From assembly GCA_023667055.1 (NCBI GenBank), contig JAMPAV010000001.1:480701-518787 (forward strand): 38,087 bases of DNA. Reading direction: 5' to 3'. How positions within the stretch are numbered: the first letter of the stretch is position 1; each line of letters opens with the position of its first letter. The DNA is from Muribaculum sp. GTDB taxonomy: Bacteria > Bacteroidota > Bacteroidia > Bacteroidales > Muribaculaceae. Made by a program: the position numbers and the translations under genes. The notes beneath the pieces are model-generated. The model worked only from the letters and a program-made list of their open reading frames with translations, made no database searches and was not told the origin of the DNA. Of the stretch, positions 8,571-17,310 are shown piece after piece.

Positions 8571-11447
8571 TCATTTCACCATTACTTTTTCTCCATTTAT
8601 TATGTAGAGACCGGGCGCAGAAACCTTGTCAAGGCGTATTCCCTGGAGATTGTAGATCACGTCCTGAACCGGATACACTTCGCTACCTATGCTTTCTATG
8701 GCATTCGGATTATCGGCCTGGTTCGGGTTGCCGGCATACTTCACTGCCGGGTCGAAGGAAAGATGGGGAGGCTGATTATAGCAGCAGTTCTGATTGATCA
8801 CCTGAGCGCGGTAATTGAGATCGTCCATCAGATGGGGAATGCGATATTCAGTCGGAAAACTTGTGGCATTGATTATAAGATTGTTGGTGCTGTTGTCCCA
8901 AAGCAATATTTCCTCTCGCCAGTCGCCCAGAAGGTCGCCCATAACGCAAGGATTGCGCTTGGTGCTGTTGTTCATAGTGCCTATTGTGTAGTTTCCGTTG
9001 TTCACCTTGTAGCGGTCAAACCATTTGTTGTCATGATTCCAGTGGGCGATTATGCTCTTGTCATAGAATTCATCATAGAGGTCGCCATCCCAGTAGATAC
9101 GGCAGTTGATTCCGGCACCGCTGCTGCCTATAGCCCAGCTGTCTGCTACCATTGACCCATCCGCACAATCAAACACTCCGCCTGATGCACTGTAGAGGAA
9201 TTGCGAGTGAGGAGATTCCGAATCGAAATGGGCTGCAATTCCGCGACCAGTATCGCCGTCGGCTGTCTGATGCAATATGAACTCTCCTGTGGCCGCATCG
9301 CGAAGGTCGTAACCGTATGGTTTTTCCTCATGCACCATAAACACCTCCATACCCGGACGTTCAGGTATGAAATCACCAAGGTGAAGTGCATCGCCGTGTC
9401 CGAGACCGGTGCGATACAGTAAACTTCCGTCATGGTCAAGCGCAGCCGAGCCATACACTATTTCTTGCTTGCCGTCGCCATCGCAGTCGCCTACTGAAAT
9501 CCAGTGTGCGCCTTCCCCCCAGAGTCCTTCGCCTTTGGTGGTGTTGCGGCTCACCCAGCGTTCCTTCAGTGTGGTGCCGTCCCAGTCGTAGGCTGCCACA
9601 AATGCACCCGCATAGTAGCCTCTCGCAAATATTGGAGAAGGATTGGCTTCCGGGCCGTCGAGCCATGCTATGGCTGCCAGATAACGTTCCGAACGGTTTT
9701 GCTTCTCATCCCCCCAGTATGCCTTACCAGCTGCATAATCGGTATGATATGGTATAGTGGCAAGTTCTCCACCTGTCAGTCCGTCAAAAACTGTGATGTA
9801 TTCCGGTCCTGCAACCTGTTTGCCATTACTGTTAAGAAGATTTGCGGTCGGGTCGTCGTCGCCGAGAAGCACATAGTTGCCCTCTCCGTCGATTGTGCCG
9901 GGGGCAGTCTTCATCATGAACTCACCATAGCCATCGCCATCAAAGTCCCATGCTATGAATTGCATGGTGTGTGCGCTGGTGAAGAAATTAGGTCCTGCAT
10001 CAATGCGCCACAGCAGTGTGCCGTCAAGCTTAAGGCAGTCGAAATATACAGGTGCAGTCTCGCCTGAGCTTGCTGCATCCTTCTCATTGGAAGGAGACCA
10101 TTTAAGAATAATCTCATACTCTCCATCGCCATCCATGTCGCAATAGCTTGCATCATTGGGAGTGTAGGTGGCATTGTAGCGTGGTTCTGGAGTCTGGGTG
10201 GGTATGTATAGAAGCTGACTGTCCCAGGTCTTTTTGCTTACCTCAGTTTCGATGAGATTATTGTTGGCGTCATATACCTCAAGGCGATAGTAGCTGTCGG
10301 CTGTACCATCCTTATCCTCAAAGTTTGTGCGGTTTTTAATATACATACCTCGGCCAAGTACTGTTTTCTGAACAGCAGCATCACCTCTGTATAGTTTATA
10401 TTTCACTTCATAACCGTCAGATTCGCGGTGACGCCACGACACAAGATTGCCGGTGCCCATGTTGGCGCCAGTAAGGCTGACGGCCATAAGTCCACGTTTG
10501 AGGGGAGTGGCGGGAGCTTTCTCCTGTCGGTTGGTCACACGGAAATATACACTGTAGGTCATCACATCCTCGTTATCCTTCAGGATATCCACCTTGGCGA
10601 TATGTCCTGCTTCGGAATAATCCACTTTTGCCGAATAGCCCGCTGCCATTGTAAAACTAAAATCGGAAGGCTCTCCATAAAGACGCTTGGAATAAGTGGC
10701 ACTTCCACCGTTTTTCAAATCCTTCACCAAAGGTGTGAGGTCAATCTCACCGGTCTCGCCTTTTGCTTCCGAACCCTTGCAGGTCATCTTGGTCACGAAA
10801 GCCCCTACATTTTTTATTTCTTCATCTACAACTCCCTTTATAGAAAGATTGCGCAGACCCATGGTCTTGTTCGTGTCGATGTTCATAATGTAGAGTGTCA
10901 TGCTGAAAGGTTCGCCGTCGGTGATTACATCAGCCATGGTGAACTCATGATGACTATAGGCAATGTCACCGGACTTGAACACTTTGTTGCGGGTTGGAGT
11001 CACGGATCCGACAGATATTTCCTGTCCGTCTCCAATTGTATAGTAAACCTCTATGCCACCCTTGTCAGTGCCGCACTTCACAGCGTCAAACGACAACAAA
11101 GTAGGTTTGAACTTATGTCCGGTCTGCGGATCCACCGTGACAGTCACACAGTAACCGGCAGTCTTGGAAGAAACCTTTGCAGCCGGAGTAAACACAGTGA
11201 AAGGAGGCACATACTCCACCGGTTCCTGACCCGTGTCTGCTCCTGACTTAGTCAGTTGTGTGGGATTTGTCAGTTTGTCACCAAGGGTGAATACGGTGCT
11301 GATGAGAGAAGCGGTGCTCTCGTTGCCAGACACCTCCACCCTACTCAGATTTTCAGGATCGCTCATTTCCCAAGTGGCTGTTACCAATTGGGCGCTGACC
11401 CCGAAGGCTGTGATAGTAGCAGCCCCAATAAGCAGGATCTTTTTCAT
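8571..11447 (-). CDS. Secreted rhamnogalacturonan lyase, PL11 family, with T9SS-like C-terminus
   Basis: The start is taken at 11447 because MKKILLIGAATITAFGVSAQ is a clear signal peptide. An upstream in-frame ATG at 11519 precedes the promoter-like TATTTTTG box and is unlikely to be used. The product is 958 residues. Residues about 312-905 resemble YesW/YesX-type PL11 rhamnogalacturonan lyases: TPLKRGLMAVSL, SWRHRESDGYEVKYKLYR, three DxDGDG calcium-type motifs (DMDGDG, DFDGDG, DCDGDG), GHGDALHLGDF and GDWREEILLW. The family cleaves the pectic rhamnogalacturonan I backbone by beta-elimination. The first roughly 310 residues are an unassigned beta-rich extension. The C-terminus (VIYNLQGIRLDKVSAPGLYI...) looks like a short T9SS type A domain. 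No pectin transport genes adjoin it. Confidence 0.9.
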   Translation of the reverse strand: MKKILLIGAATITAFGVSAQLVTATWEMSDPENLSRVEVSGNESTASLISTVFTLGDKLTNPTQLTKSGADTGQEPVEYVPPFTVFTPAAKVSSKTAGYCVTVTVDPQTGHKFKPTLLSFDAVKCGTDKGGIEVYYTIGDGQEISVGSVTPTRNKVFKSGDIAYSHHEFTMADVITDGEPFSMTLYIMNIDTNKTMGLRNLSIKGVVDEEIKNVGAFVTKMTCKGSEAKGETGEIDLTPLVKDLKNGGSATYSKRLYGEPSDFSFTMAAGYSAKVDYSEAGHIAKVDILKDNEDVMTYSVYFRVTNRQEKAPATPLKRGLMAVSLTGANMGTGNLVSWRHRESDGYEVKYKLYRGDAAVQKTVLGRGMYIKNRTNFEDKDGTADSYYRLEVYDANNNLIETEVSKKTWDSQLLYIPTQTPEPRYNATYTPNDASYCDMDGDGEYEIILKWSPSNEKDAASSGETAPVYFDCLKLDGTLLWRIDAGPNFFTSAHTMQFIAWDFDGDGYGEFMMKTAPGTIDGEGNYVLLGDDDPTANLLNSNGKQVAGPEYITVFDGLTGGELATIPYHTDYAAGKAYWGDEKQNRSERYLAAIAWLDGPEANPSPIFARGYYAGAFVAAYDWDGTTLKERWVSRNTTKGEGLWGEGAHWISVGDCDGDGKQEIVYGSAALDHDGSLLYRTGLGHGDALHLGDFIPERPGMEVFMVHEEKPYGYDLRDAATGEFILHQTADGDTGRGIAAHFDSESPHSQFLYSASGGVFDCADGSMVADSWAIGSSGAGINCRIYWDGDLYDEFYDKSIIAHWNHDNKWFDRYKVNNGNYTIGTMNNSTKRNPCVMGDLLGDWREEILLWDNSTNNLIINATSFPTEYRIPHLMDDLNYRAQVINQNCCYNQPPHLSFDPAVKYAGNPNQADNPNAIESIGSEVYPVQDVIYNLQGIRLDKVSAPGLYIINGEKVMVK

Positions 11448-11506
11448 GATGTGTATTTTTAATGCAGTCCCGCTCAGCGAGACTCGGTTAAGATTATTAG
11501 CGACTG

Positions 11507-11514
11507 CAAAAATA
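11507..11514 (-). promoter_or_regulatory. Putative -7 box of the PL11 gene
   Basis: Minus-strand TATTTTTG fits TAnnTTTG and lies 60 nt upstream of the chosen ATG at 11447. A -33 TTTG at the usual spacing is not visible, so support is partial. Confidence 0.4.
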
Positions 11515-11594
11515 CACAAAATTTTGTAATTTTAAAAAAAATCTACAATCTTTATGAAAATGTTCCATCTTGGAAGGTTTCAAAATGGGACATG

Positions 11595-11912
11595 TCAACT
11601 TATGTGGTTAATCCATTCATAAGGATGTCGGGTCTTAAGGTAGTTCAGATCGTGTCCCTTGGCGTATGCCTCACGCTCAAAACTGATATTCAAATATGCC
11701 TTCTGATGACTGCGATATTGAATCAGTCGTAATAAATACTCTATAAAATATAGCAGATAGAAAGGAATAAACAGCAACTCTTTCTGCTGCGCCGTATGAA
11801 TCATTTCGTGGTTGATCACATATTTATCAATCCAAGAGGTATCTCTGGTCCAATAGGTCCCAAACAAGTTCATGCATATCCCCTCAGGTATAAGTCTGCA
11901 CTTTACTATCAT
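11595..11912 (-). CDS. Small membrane-associated HExxH-containing protein, putative metallopeptidase-like
   Basis: The 105-residue product contains NHEMIHTAQQ (about residues 34-43), which has the zinc-binding HExxH pattern. A hydrophobic stretch follows (FIPFYLLYFIEYLLRLIQ), then a conserved-looking FEREAYAKGHDLNYL segment whose glutamate could be a third ligand. I recall similar short proteins annotated as hypothetical in Bacteroides species, but I cannot verify this here. Peptidase activity is inferred from the motif only; the protein is much shorter than typical zinc proteases. M14 is an alternative start (MNLFGTYW). It is divergent from the DUF2007 gene across about 98 nt. Its substrate is unknown. 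Confidence 0.65.
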   Translation of the reverse strand: MIVKCRLIPEGICMNLFGTYWTRDTSWIDKYVINHEMIHTAQQKELLFIPFYLLYFIEYLLRLIQYRSHQKAYLNISFEREAYAKGHDLNYLKTRHPYEWINHIS

Positions 11913-12010
11913 ATCTATAGAACGAATTCACTATTGTCTTTGTTATAAAGATAAAAAATTTCTACTTTCACAAGAAAAGTTTGATAGCGAAACATTATAC
12001 CAAATCAAAT

Positions 12011-12214
12011 ATGGACAAGACCGTCATACTCACCACCTACAGTTCGCCGGAAGAAGCGGCCATAGTTGTAGGGATGTTACGCTCCAATGGAATCCCTTGC
12101 GAGATTGAGAACCGCAACAATCTATATGTGCCGGTTTTCAACGGCGTGGATGTGAGAGTTTTTGAGAAAGACTTCGAGCGAGCCATACAACTCATTTCGG
12201 AACACAACGAATGA
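12011..12214 (+). CDS. DUF2007-family small protein, putative signal-transducing protein
   Basis: The start is chosen at 12011 (MDKTVILTTYSSPEEAA), because the 10 residues before it look non-coding and the family begins this way. The 67-residue product has the DUF2007 (ferredoxin-like) pattern: a V-x-L first strand, SSPEEAAIVVGMLRSNGIPCEIEN, then a DVRVFEKDFERAIQLI helix. The family resembles the signalling protein PII by fold, but its function is not established. It reads divergently from the HExxH protein gene. A weak promoter-like pair (TTTG near 11938, TACTTTCA near 11963) is present. Confidence 0.75.
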   Translation: MDKTVILTTYSSPEEAAIVVGMLRSNGIPCEIENRNNLYVPVFNGVDVRVFEKDFERAIQLISEHNE

Positions 12215-12273
12215 GAGGAATTCAGGAATTTGATTTTTTGTGTCCTAAGTGTTAAATTTCGTTCAATTCGGAA

Positions 12274-12300
12274 TTTGACACAATTTTTTTTGTACCTTTG
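12274..12300 (+). promoter_or_regulatory. Putative promoter of the large secreted protein gene
   Basis: TACCTTTG (12293-12300) matches the -7 box and a TTTG lies at 12274-12277. The 15-nt spacing is shorter than the usual 19-21. The ATG at 12342 would have a leader of about 35 nt. Confidence 0.5.
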
Positions 12301-12341
12301 CAGTTTATTCAGACAAAATACAATTTTTATACATTTACAAA

Positions 12342-15300
12342 ATGAGACATTTGCTTTTCAAGTCTCTGATGGCAACAATGTTGATGTCCGGAACCTGTTT
12401 ATTCTCCGACGCATCCCCAGTACTACGCCAAAATCAGAGCACCCCCTGGAGCCGTATGCGCAAGGCAACGCCTGCCCATCAATGGTCTTCCCCTGCCAAT
12501 GACTACGGACGCATGAAACGCGTGGCTCCCGACCACACCCTCCCGCAAAGCGACACTTTCCAGTATCTTTATGGTCCTGATGGCACCGAATGGTATGCAA
12601 CTTGCAACTACGATATAGAGACAGTGGAACTTGAAGGTGGCTTTGCCACACAAGACCTACTGAAAGGATACACGTACACCATCTACAACAGTCAGTTTAA
12701 GGAAATCGGCACCATCCACGATGAAATAAAATTTGAAGAAGGCGAGACCCGCTGTGCCCAGGTGATGCTTGATGTCAACATCACCAAGAAATTCTTCAAT
12801 TACGACGACAAGTATGAGGTGATGGTGACAATGTGGATGAACAACGCAGACTACTCAATGAACGTCCGCACCAATGTTTATTCCTTAGGAGGCAAAAAAA
12901 CTGATGGCTATGATGACACAATCGAAGTCATCTCAGGCTACCCCGCCGATGCTGTGAATCTTGCCACCCAATCATGGGATGAATATTTCTATATCACATT
13001 CCTTACCGAACAGCCTGCTGACCCTAATAAGGATTATCCTAATTATGTAGATTTCCTTGCCGACTACAAACAGATTCTAACCACATACACAAAGGCTACC
13101 CTTGCTTCTGAAGGCAAGGCGTCCATACTTTTCGAGCATGAGATTCCGCTTATAAAACTCCCGGGCGACCAGATGTCTTGCCCCATGATGTTCATGAAAA
13201 ATGTGGATGGCAAACTCACCTTGGTATATCAGCAATACGAGAAGTCATTTTTCATCGACCCATCCGGAATGGGAGGCAACGAAGATATAACACCCGACAA
13301 TAACCTTGTAATCGACGTTTATCAGTTGCCCGATTTCTATACCAAGGAGCCCGAACATATCTCCACCACAAAGATTGCCACCACACCGGTGGATAAAGAA
13401 GGAACCCTCTACACATTCTATGGAATCGGCAACCTCCTTTATGAAGGTGACATTGATTTCGGGAATTACACAAAAGACGGTAAACCGAGTTTTATTGTGT
13501 CCGTTGATGAATACATGATTTCTGATGATGACAACTACAACTCTTCATACTATGTATATGATGCCGACGGCAACCGAATCAGGACACTCGCTGAAGACAC
13601 CTACAATTTTGTGTTGATGTCTGATGTTCCCGGCTTTGAACCACAGGCAGCATTCATCCACACTGGCGATGAATGGACTTTTGAATTTGTTGATCTTTAT
13701 TCGGCTGAGACTGTTGCATACGTGGATCAGATGTATCGCGGCATGGGGCTTTCTGCATATATCGACCGTGTGCCGGCAAAGAACGGATACCTTTACGCCG
13801 TGGCCACCACCAATGGCATTATCGAAGATAACGAGGATGGCAAGGAAGACGTTTATGCTCCTGTATTATGGCTTGACATGGAAGGTGAACCGGTGCGTCT
13901 TGACAAGATTCCGGTGGGAGATGGTGTGGAAATGGTTCGGTTCTATATCGCAGCCGATGCTCTTTCTCCATACTTATACAACACGGATGAAGAGATAGAA
14001 TACATGCTTCTCGTAAAACGCCGCACTGAGGATGGTTCTTCTCTTCAGGAAGAATTCCTTGTGGCGACAGCCGAAAAAGGTGCAATCCATTCTTTCCTTC
14101 CTGATCCTGAAAAAGGGGTCATCAACTCGGTATATCTGCTGCCCGGCAAAACGCCACAGCTTATAATAGCATACGTCAACGACTACAAATACACTTCTGA
14201 CTCTTACTCTCTTCCATTCTCAAAGTTCGCAGGTGGCACCGGTACTGAAAATGATCCATACCTTGTGGCTACAGCGGGCGACTGGATGCAAATCTGCAAT
14301 GCTCCATCCGCTCACTATAAACTGACAGCCGACATTGATTGCGCAAGTGTTTCACTTCCATCGGTAGATGAATTCACAGGCTCAATAGATGGAAACGGCC
14401 ACACTGTCTCAAACATTTTCATCTACAGCACCGGTAAGACAGCACTCTTCAGCGACTGCACTAATGCAACAATTAAGAATATCAATTTCTTCGACTGCAA
14501 TCTCAATTTGGCGGGATCCGGAGAGTCTGCCTTCATAGCCGGGATGTCGCTTGGAAGCACTTTTGAAAACATTCACATCCGCCGACTCACTGTCAATGGA
14601 GACTCCTTCATTGGCTCTTTCGCTCCCATTTCATATAGGGCTTGGACAGGCACCAAGATTACCGGATGCGAAGTAAGCGGTGCTGAAATCAACCTGCCAA
14701 AGGCAAATGGCATAGGTGGTATTTCAGGCGATTTGCGTACAGGCGCCGTAATCATGGCTTCTGCTTTCTCCGGTAAAATCACTGCTGAAAGCAATGTGGG
14801 CGGCATTGCAGCTTCGACCACTACCGGTGATGAAACCATCACCAATTGCCACGTGGATGCCGACTTGAAAGCTGGGCACACAATAGGCGGTATAATCGCA
14901 TTCCTCGACCGCTCAAAAGTGACCGGTTGCTACGTAGAAGGCACCATCGAGGCTACCACCCCATCAAAATGGACCAAGGCGTTGTCCGTTGGTGGCATAG
15001 CAGGTGAACTTGAGGGTGACTGGGAAGGCACGGCCAATGTTCCCGTGACAAACAATCTTATCGGCATATCCTCAATCATAACTCCGGATATGAGCGACCT
15101 TACAGAAGATTATCCTCATCAACTTGCCACTGTGCATCGTGTGGTAGGACGTACAAGCTACAACGCAAAAATTGAGAAAGACGAGTTTACCGATCCCTCC
15201 AAGGGTGATGTGGTATATGAAACAGGTGTACTCAATAATCTTGTTCTCTCTGACCTCGCTGTCATAGACACGGATTTCGATGAGAAGACCATCGAGGGCA

Positions 15301-15941
15301 CATCTATTTCAAAAGATGAGGTTACTGTGGAATTACTACAGTCCCAACTCGGATTTGCATACGGCAGTGAAGTTGCAAGTCCATGGAATGTACAGGCCTG
15401 GTATGCCTACGACCCCTCGCTATGGTATGAGAGCAGTATCTGCATTCCATACAGCGGAATAGACGTGACTGAAGGAGACACTTTCAATATTGAGATTGCC
15501 ATTCTTTCCCGCGTTCCGGTCTCTGTCGATGACATTCTCGGCGACTTCCTATGTGAATACGATGAAAGTTTTCTTGAGATGACTGGTGGCATGGACTTCG
15601 ATGGCAAGACAATGTCTATTGAATTCAACGCACACAAGGAAGGACAGGCCAAGTTCGCAGTCTCAATGTTGGGCGGGACGGCTTCATGCATGGTAAATAT
15701 CTCAAAGAAGCAGGAATCAGGCGTTGTCTCATTCCCTGCCGAAACTTCGTCCACTCTTAAATATTCCAATGGCTATGTGACCGCTGAAGGTTGTTCAATA
15801 TCAATCTACGACATCAACGGACGCTTGCTCATAACCGGCAGCGGCAGCATTGACACCGCATCCCTCGTCTCCGGAATCTACGTGGCCACCGCCACAACAA
15901 CTGACGGACACACAAATTCTCTTAAATTTGTGAAAATTTAA
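12342..15941 (+). CDS. Large secreted protein with GLUG-like repeats and T9SS type A C-terminus
   Basis: The 1199-residue product starts with a signal peptide (about 1-24, MRHLLFKSLMATMLMSG...). Residues 25-620 form a long unassigned beta-rich region. At about 630 a GGTGTENDPYLV segment opens a GLUG-like or right-handed beta-helix region to about 890, with TADIDC, GSIDGNGHTVSNI and repeated GGIAG/GGISG units. Residues about 1035-1115 look Ig-like (BACON-type). The C-terminus (ISIYDINGRLL..LVSGIYVATATT...LKFVKI) fits the T9SS type A sorting domain. It is therefore probably a surface-anchored protein; ligand or partner unknown. It appears monocistronic, with a promoter upstream and a strong terminator at 16001-16032. 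Confidence 0.82.
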   Translation: MRHLLFKSLMATMLMSGTCLFSDASPVLRQNQSTPWSRMRKATPAHQWSSPANDYGRMKRVAPDHTLPQSDTFQYLYGPDGTEWYATCNYDIETVELEGGFATQDLLKGYTYTIYNSQFKEIGTIHDEIKFEEGETRCAQVMLDVNITKKFFNYDDKYEVMVTMWMNNADYSMNVRTNVYSLGGKKTDGYDDTIEVISGYPADAVNLATQSWDEYFYITFLTEQPADPNKDYPNYVDFLADYKQILTTYTKATLASEGKASILFEHEIPLIKLPGDQMSCPMMFMKNVDGKLTLVYQQYEKSFFIDPSGMGGNEDITPDNNLVIDVYQLPDFYTKEPEHISTTKIATTPVDKEGTLYTFYGIGNLLYEGDIDFGNYTKDGKPSFIVSVDEYMISDDDNYNSSYYVYDADGNRIRTLAEDTYNFVLMSDVPGFEPQAAFIHTGDEWTFEFVDLYSAETVAYVDQMYRGMGLSAYIDRVPAKNGYLYAVATTNGIIEDNEDGKEDVYAPVLWLDMEGEPVRLDKIPVGDGVEMVRFYIAADALSPYLYNTDEEIEYMLLVKRRTEDGSSLQEEFLVATAEKGAIHSFLPDPEKGVINSVYLLPGKTPQLIIAYVNDYKYTSDSYSLPFSKFAGGTGTENDPYLVATAGDWMQICNAPSAHYKLTADIDCASVSLPSVDEFTGSIDGNGHTVSNIFIYSTGKTALFSDCTNATIKNINFFDCNLNLAGSGESAFIAGMSLGSTFENIHIRRLTVNGDSFIGSFAPISYRAWTGTKITGCEVSGAEINLPKANGIGGISGDLRTGAVIMASAFSGKITAESNVGGIAASTTTGDETITNCHVDADLKAGHTIGGIIAFLDRSKVTGCYVEGTIEATTPSKWTKALSVGGIAGELEGDWEGTANVPVTNNLIGISSIITPDMSDLTEDYPHQLATVHRVVGRTSYNAKIEKDEFTDPSKGDVVYETGVLNNLVLSDLAVIDTDFDEKTIEGTSISKDEVTVELLQSQLGFAYGSEVASPWNVQAWYAYDPSLWYESSICIPYSGIDVTEGDTFNIEIAILSRVPVSVDDILGDFLCEYDESFLEMTGGMDFDGKTMSIEFNAHKEGQAKFAVSMLGGTASCMVNISKKQESGVVSFPAETSSTLKYSNGYVTAEGCSISIYDINGRLLITGSGSIDTASLVSGIYVATATTTDGHTNSLKFVKI

Positions 15942-15946
15942 TTTAA

Positions 15947-16001
15947 TTGCTACGACATAAGTAATCGTAAAAAATAACTTGATTTATTTGCTACGACATA
16001 A
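15947..16001 (+). repeat. 14-bp direct repeat pair downstream of the secreted protein gene
   Basis: TTGCTACGACATAA occurs at 15947-15960 and again at 15988-16001, 41 nt apart, starting a few bases after the stop codon and ending at the terminator stem. No function can be assigned; a small duplication is the simplest explanation. Confidence 0.7.
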
Positions 16002-16032
16002 AAAAGACCAATCTTCAGATTGGTCTTTTTTT
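16001..16032 (+). terminator. Strong Rho-independent terminator
   Basis: AAAAAGACCAATCT pairs with AGATTGGTCTTTTT (14 bp including A/T flanks) around a very small loop and runs into T-rich sequence. It separates the secreted protein gene from the RND operon and could work in both directions. Confidence 0.85.
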
Positions 16033-16095
16033 CGTTTTAAATTATTGCTTTCACTCAAAATATACTCAAAATTTCACTCAAAAAAACTTTTTTGT

Positions 16096-16103
16096 TAACT
16101 TTG
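16096..16103 (+). promoter_or_regulatory. Putative -7 box of the RND efflux operon
   Basis: TAACTTTG matches TAnnTTTG and lies 71 nt upstream of the adaptor ATG. I see no TTTG at the standard -33 distance, so the match is partial. Confidence 0.45.
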
Positions 16104-16174
16104 CACATGATTATACGTTTTATATATTATAATGTACTATTACCATAGAACTATAGCTAATATAACTTAAAAAT

Positions 16175-17302
16175 ATGAACAAGACACTTAAGACGTTATC
16201 CGTATGCTCGTTAGCGGCATACAGTGTATTCGGCCTCTCTTCTTGCAAAAGCGATGGAAATGCCAACCAGCAGGCTCCGGCAATGTCGCTCGCCACTCTT
16301 ACCGTTTCTGAGGGCGATGCAGACCTCAACACCAACTACCCCGCCACACTCCACGGAAAGAATGATGTGGAAATCCGTCCTCAGATCACGGGATTTCTCA
16401 CAAAGGTTCACGTTACCGAAGGTCAGCACGTCTCAGCGGGCCAACTGCTATTCACAATCGACCAGGTGCAACTTCAGGCTGCCGTTGATGCAGCACGTGC
16501 TGCTGTGGCTGTGGCACAGGCTAATGTCAACACAGCACAGACCAATGCCGACAACAATAAGATACTACTCGACAAGAACATAATTTCCGCTTCTGCTTAT
16601 CAGACCAGTGTGGACCAGCTTAATGCAGCCAAGGCACAACTCGGTCAGGCACGCGCCAATCTAACTTCTTCCGAAAAGAACCTTTCCTATACATTGGTGA
16701 AAGCTCCTGTGGCAGGTGTGGTAGGCACCATCGACAACAAGGAAGGCACACTCGTTAGCCCCCAGACATTACTGACAATACTTTCCGACAATGGCCAGAT
16801 GGAAGCATACTTCTCTATGACCGAAAAAGAAATACTCGCACTTACCGACAACGGCCGAAAGAGTATGGCCCAGGCTCTCGACTCTTTGCCAGGTGTGGAA
16901 CTTAAACTCGCCAACGGTGAAATCTACAGCCAACCCGGCAGAATAGTCTCCATTTCCGGTGTCCTTGACCCGGCCACCGGCAGTGCCACAGTCAAGGCTG
17001 CCTTCCCAAATCCCGACGGAATGCTCCGAAGCGGCAACACCGGCCAGGTGCTTCTCCCCTCAATCAACAAAGGTGTCATCACCATACCGCAGAAAGCCAC
17101 TTTCGAGATTCAAGACATGAAATTCGTCTATGTAGTGGGCGACAGCAGCAAGGTACACCAGTCTCCCATCGAGATTGACTCAAAAAACGATGGTGTAAAC
17201 TATATTGTCACCAAAGGGCTTAACCCTGGCGACGTTATCGTCATCGAAGGTGTGGGATCTTCTGTGAAAGATGGAATGACTATCAATCCAAAACAAAACT
17301 GA
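16175..17302 (+). CDS. RND efflux periplasmic adaptor (membrane fusion protein), lipoprotein
   Basis: The 375-residue product carries a lipoprotein signal with lipobox LSSC and acylated cysteine C24. The adaptor layout follows: a barrel-sandwich strand (EIRPQITGFLTKVHVTEGQHVSAGQLLFTID), an alpha-helical hairpin rich in A, Q and N (about 88-160), the second lipoyl half (SYTLVKAPVAGVVGTIDNKEGTLV), then beta-barrel and membrane-proximal domains. It is an AcrA/MexA-type protein that bridges the inner-membrane pump and outer-membrane channel. The pump gene starts 8 nt after its stop and the channel gene follows, so a complete tripartite operon is present. Substrate range (drugs, bile salts, others) cannot be read from the sequence. 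No adjacent regulator is visible. Confidence 0.92.
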   Translation: MNKTLKTLSVCSLAAYSVFGLSSCKSDGNANQQAPAMSLATLTVSEGDADLNTNYPATLHGKNDVEIRPQITGFLTKVHVTEGQHVSAGQLLFTIDQVQLQAAVDAARAAVAVAQANVNTAQTNADNNKILLDKNIISASAYQTSVDQLNAAKAQLGQARANLTSSEKNLSYTLVKAPVAGVVGTIDNKEGTLVSPQTLLTILSDNGQMEAYFSMTEKEILALTDNGRKSMAQALDSLPGVELKLANGEIYSQPGRIVSISGVLDPATGSATVKAAFPNPDGMLRSGNTGQVLLPSINKGVITIPQKATFEIQDMKFVYVVGDSSKVHQSPIEIDSKNDGVNYIVTKGLNPGDVIVIEGVGSSVKDGMTINPKQN

Positions 17303-17310
17303 GCTGAACC

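Noticed and set aside
10428..11246. 272-residue plus-strand open frame opposite the PL11 gene
   Set aside because: It is antisense to a well-supported lyase gene, has no recognisable domain or promoter, and its composition is that of a shadow frame.
11448..11519. 24-residue N-terminal extension of the PL11 protein
   Set aside because: The candidate -7 box lies in this stretch and the signal peptide begins at 11447.
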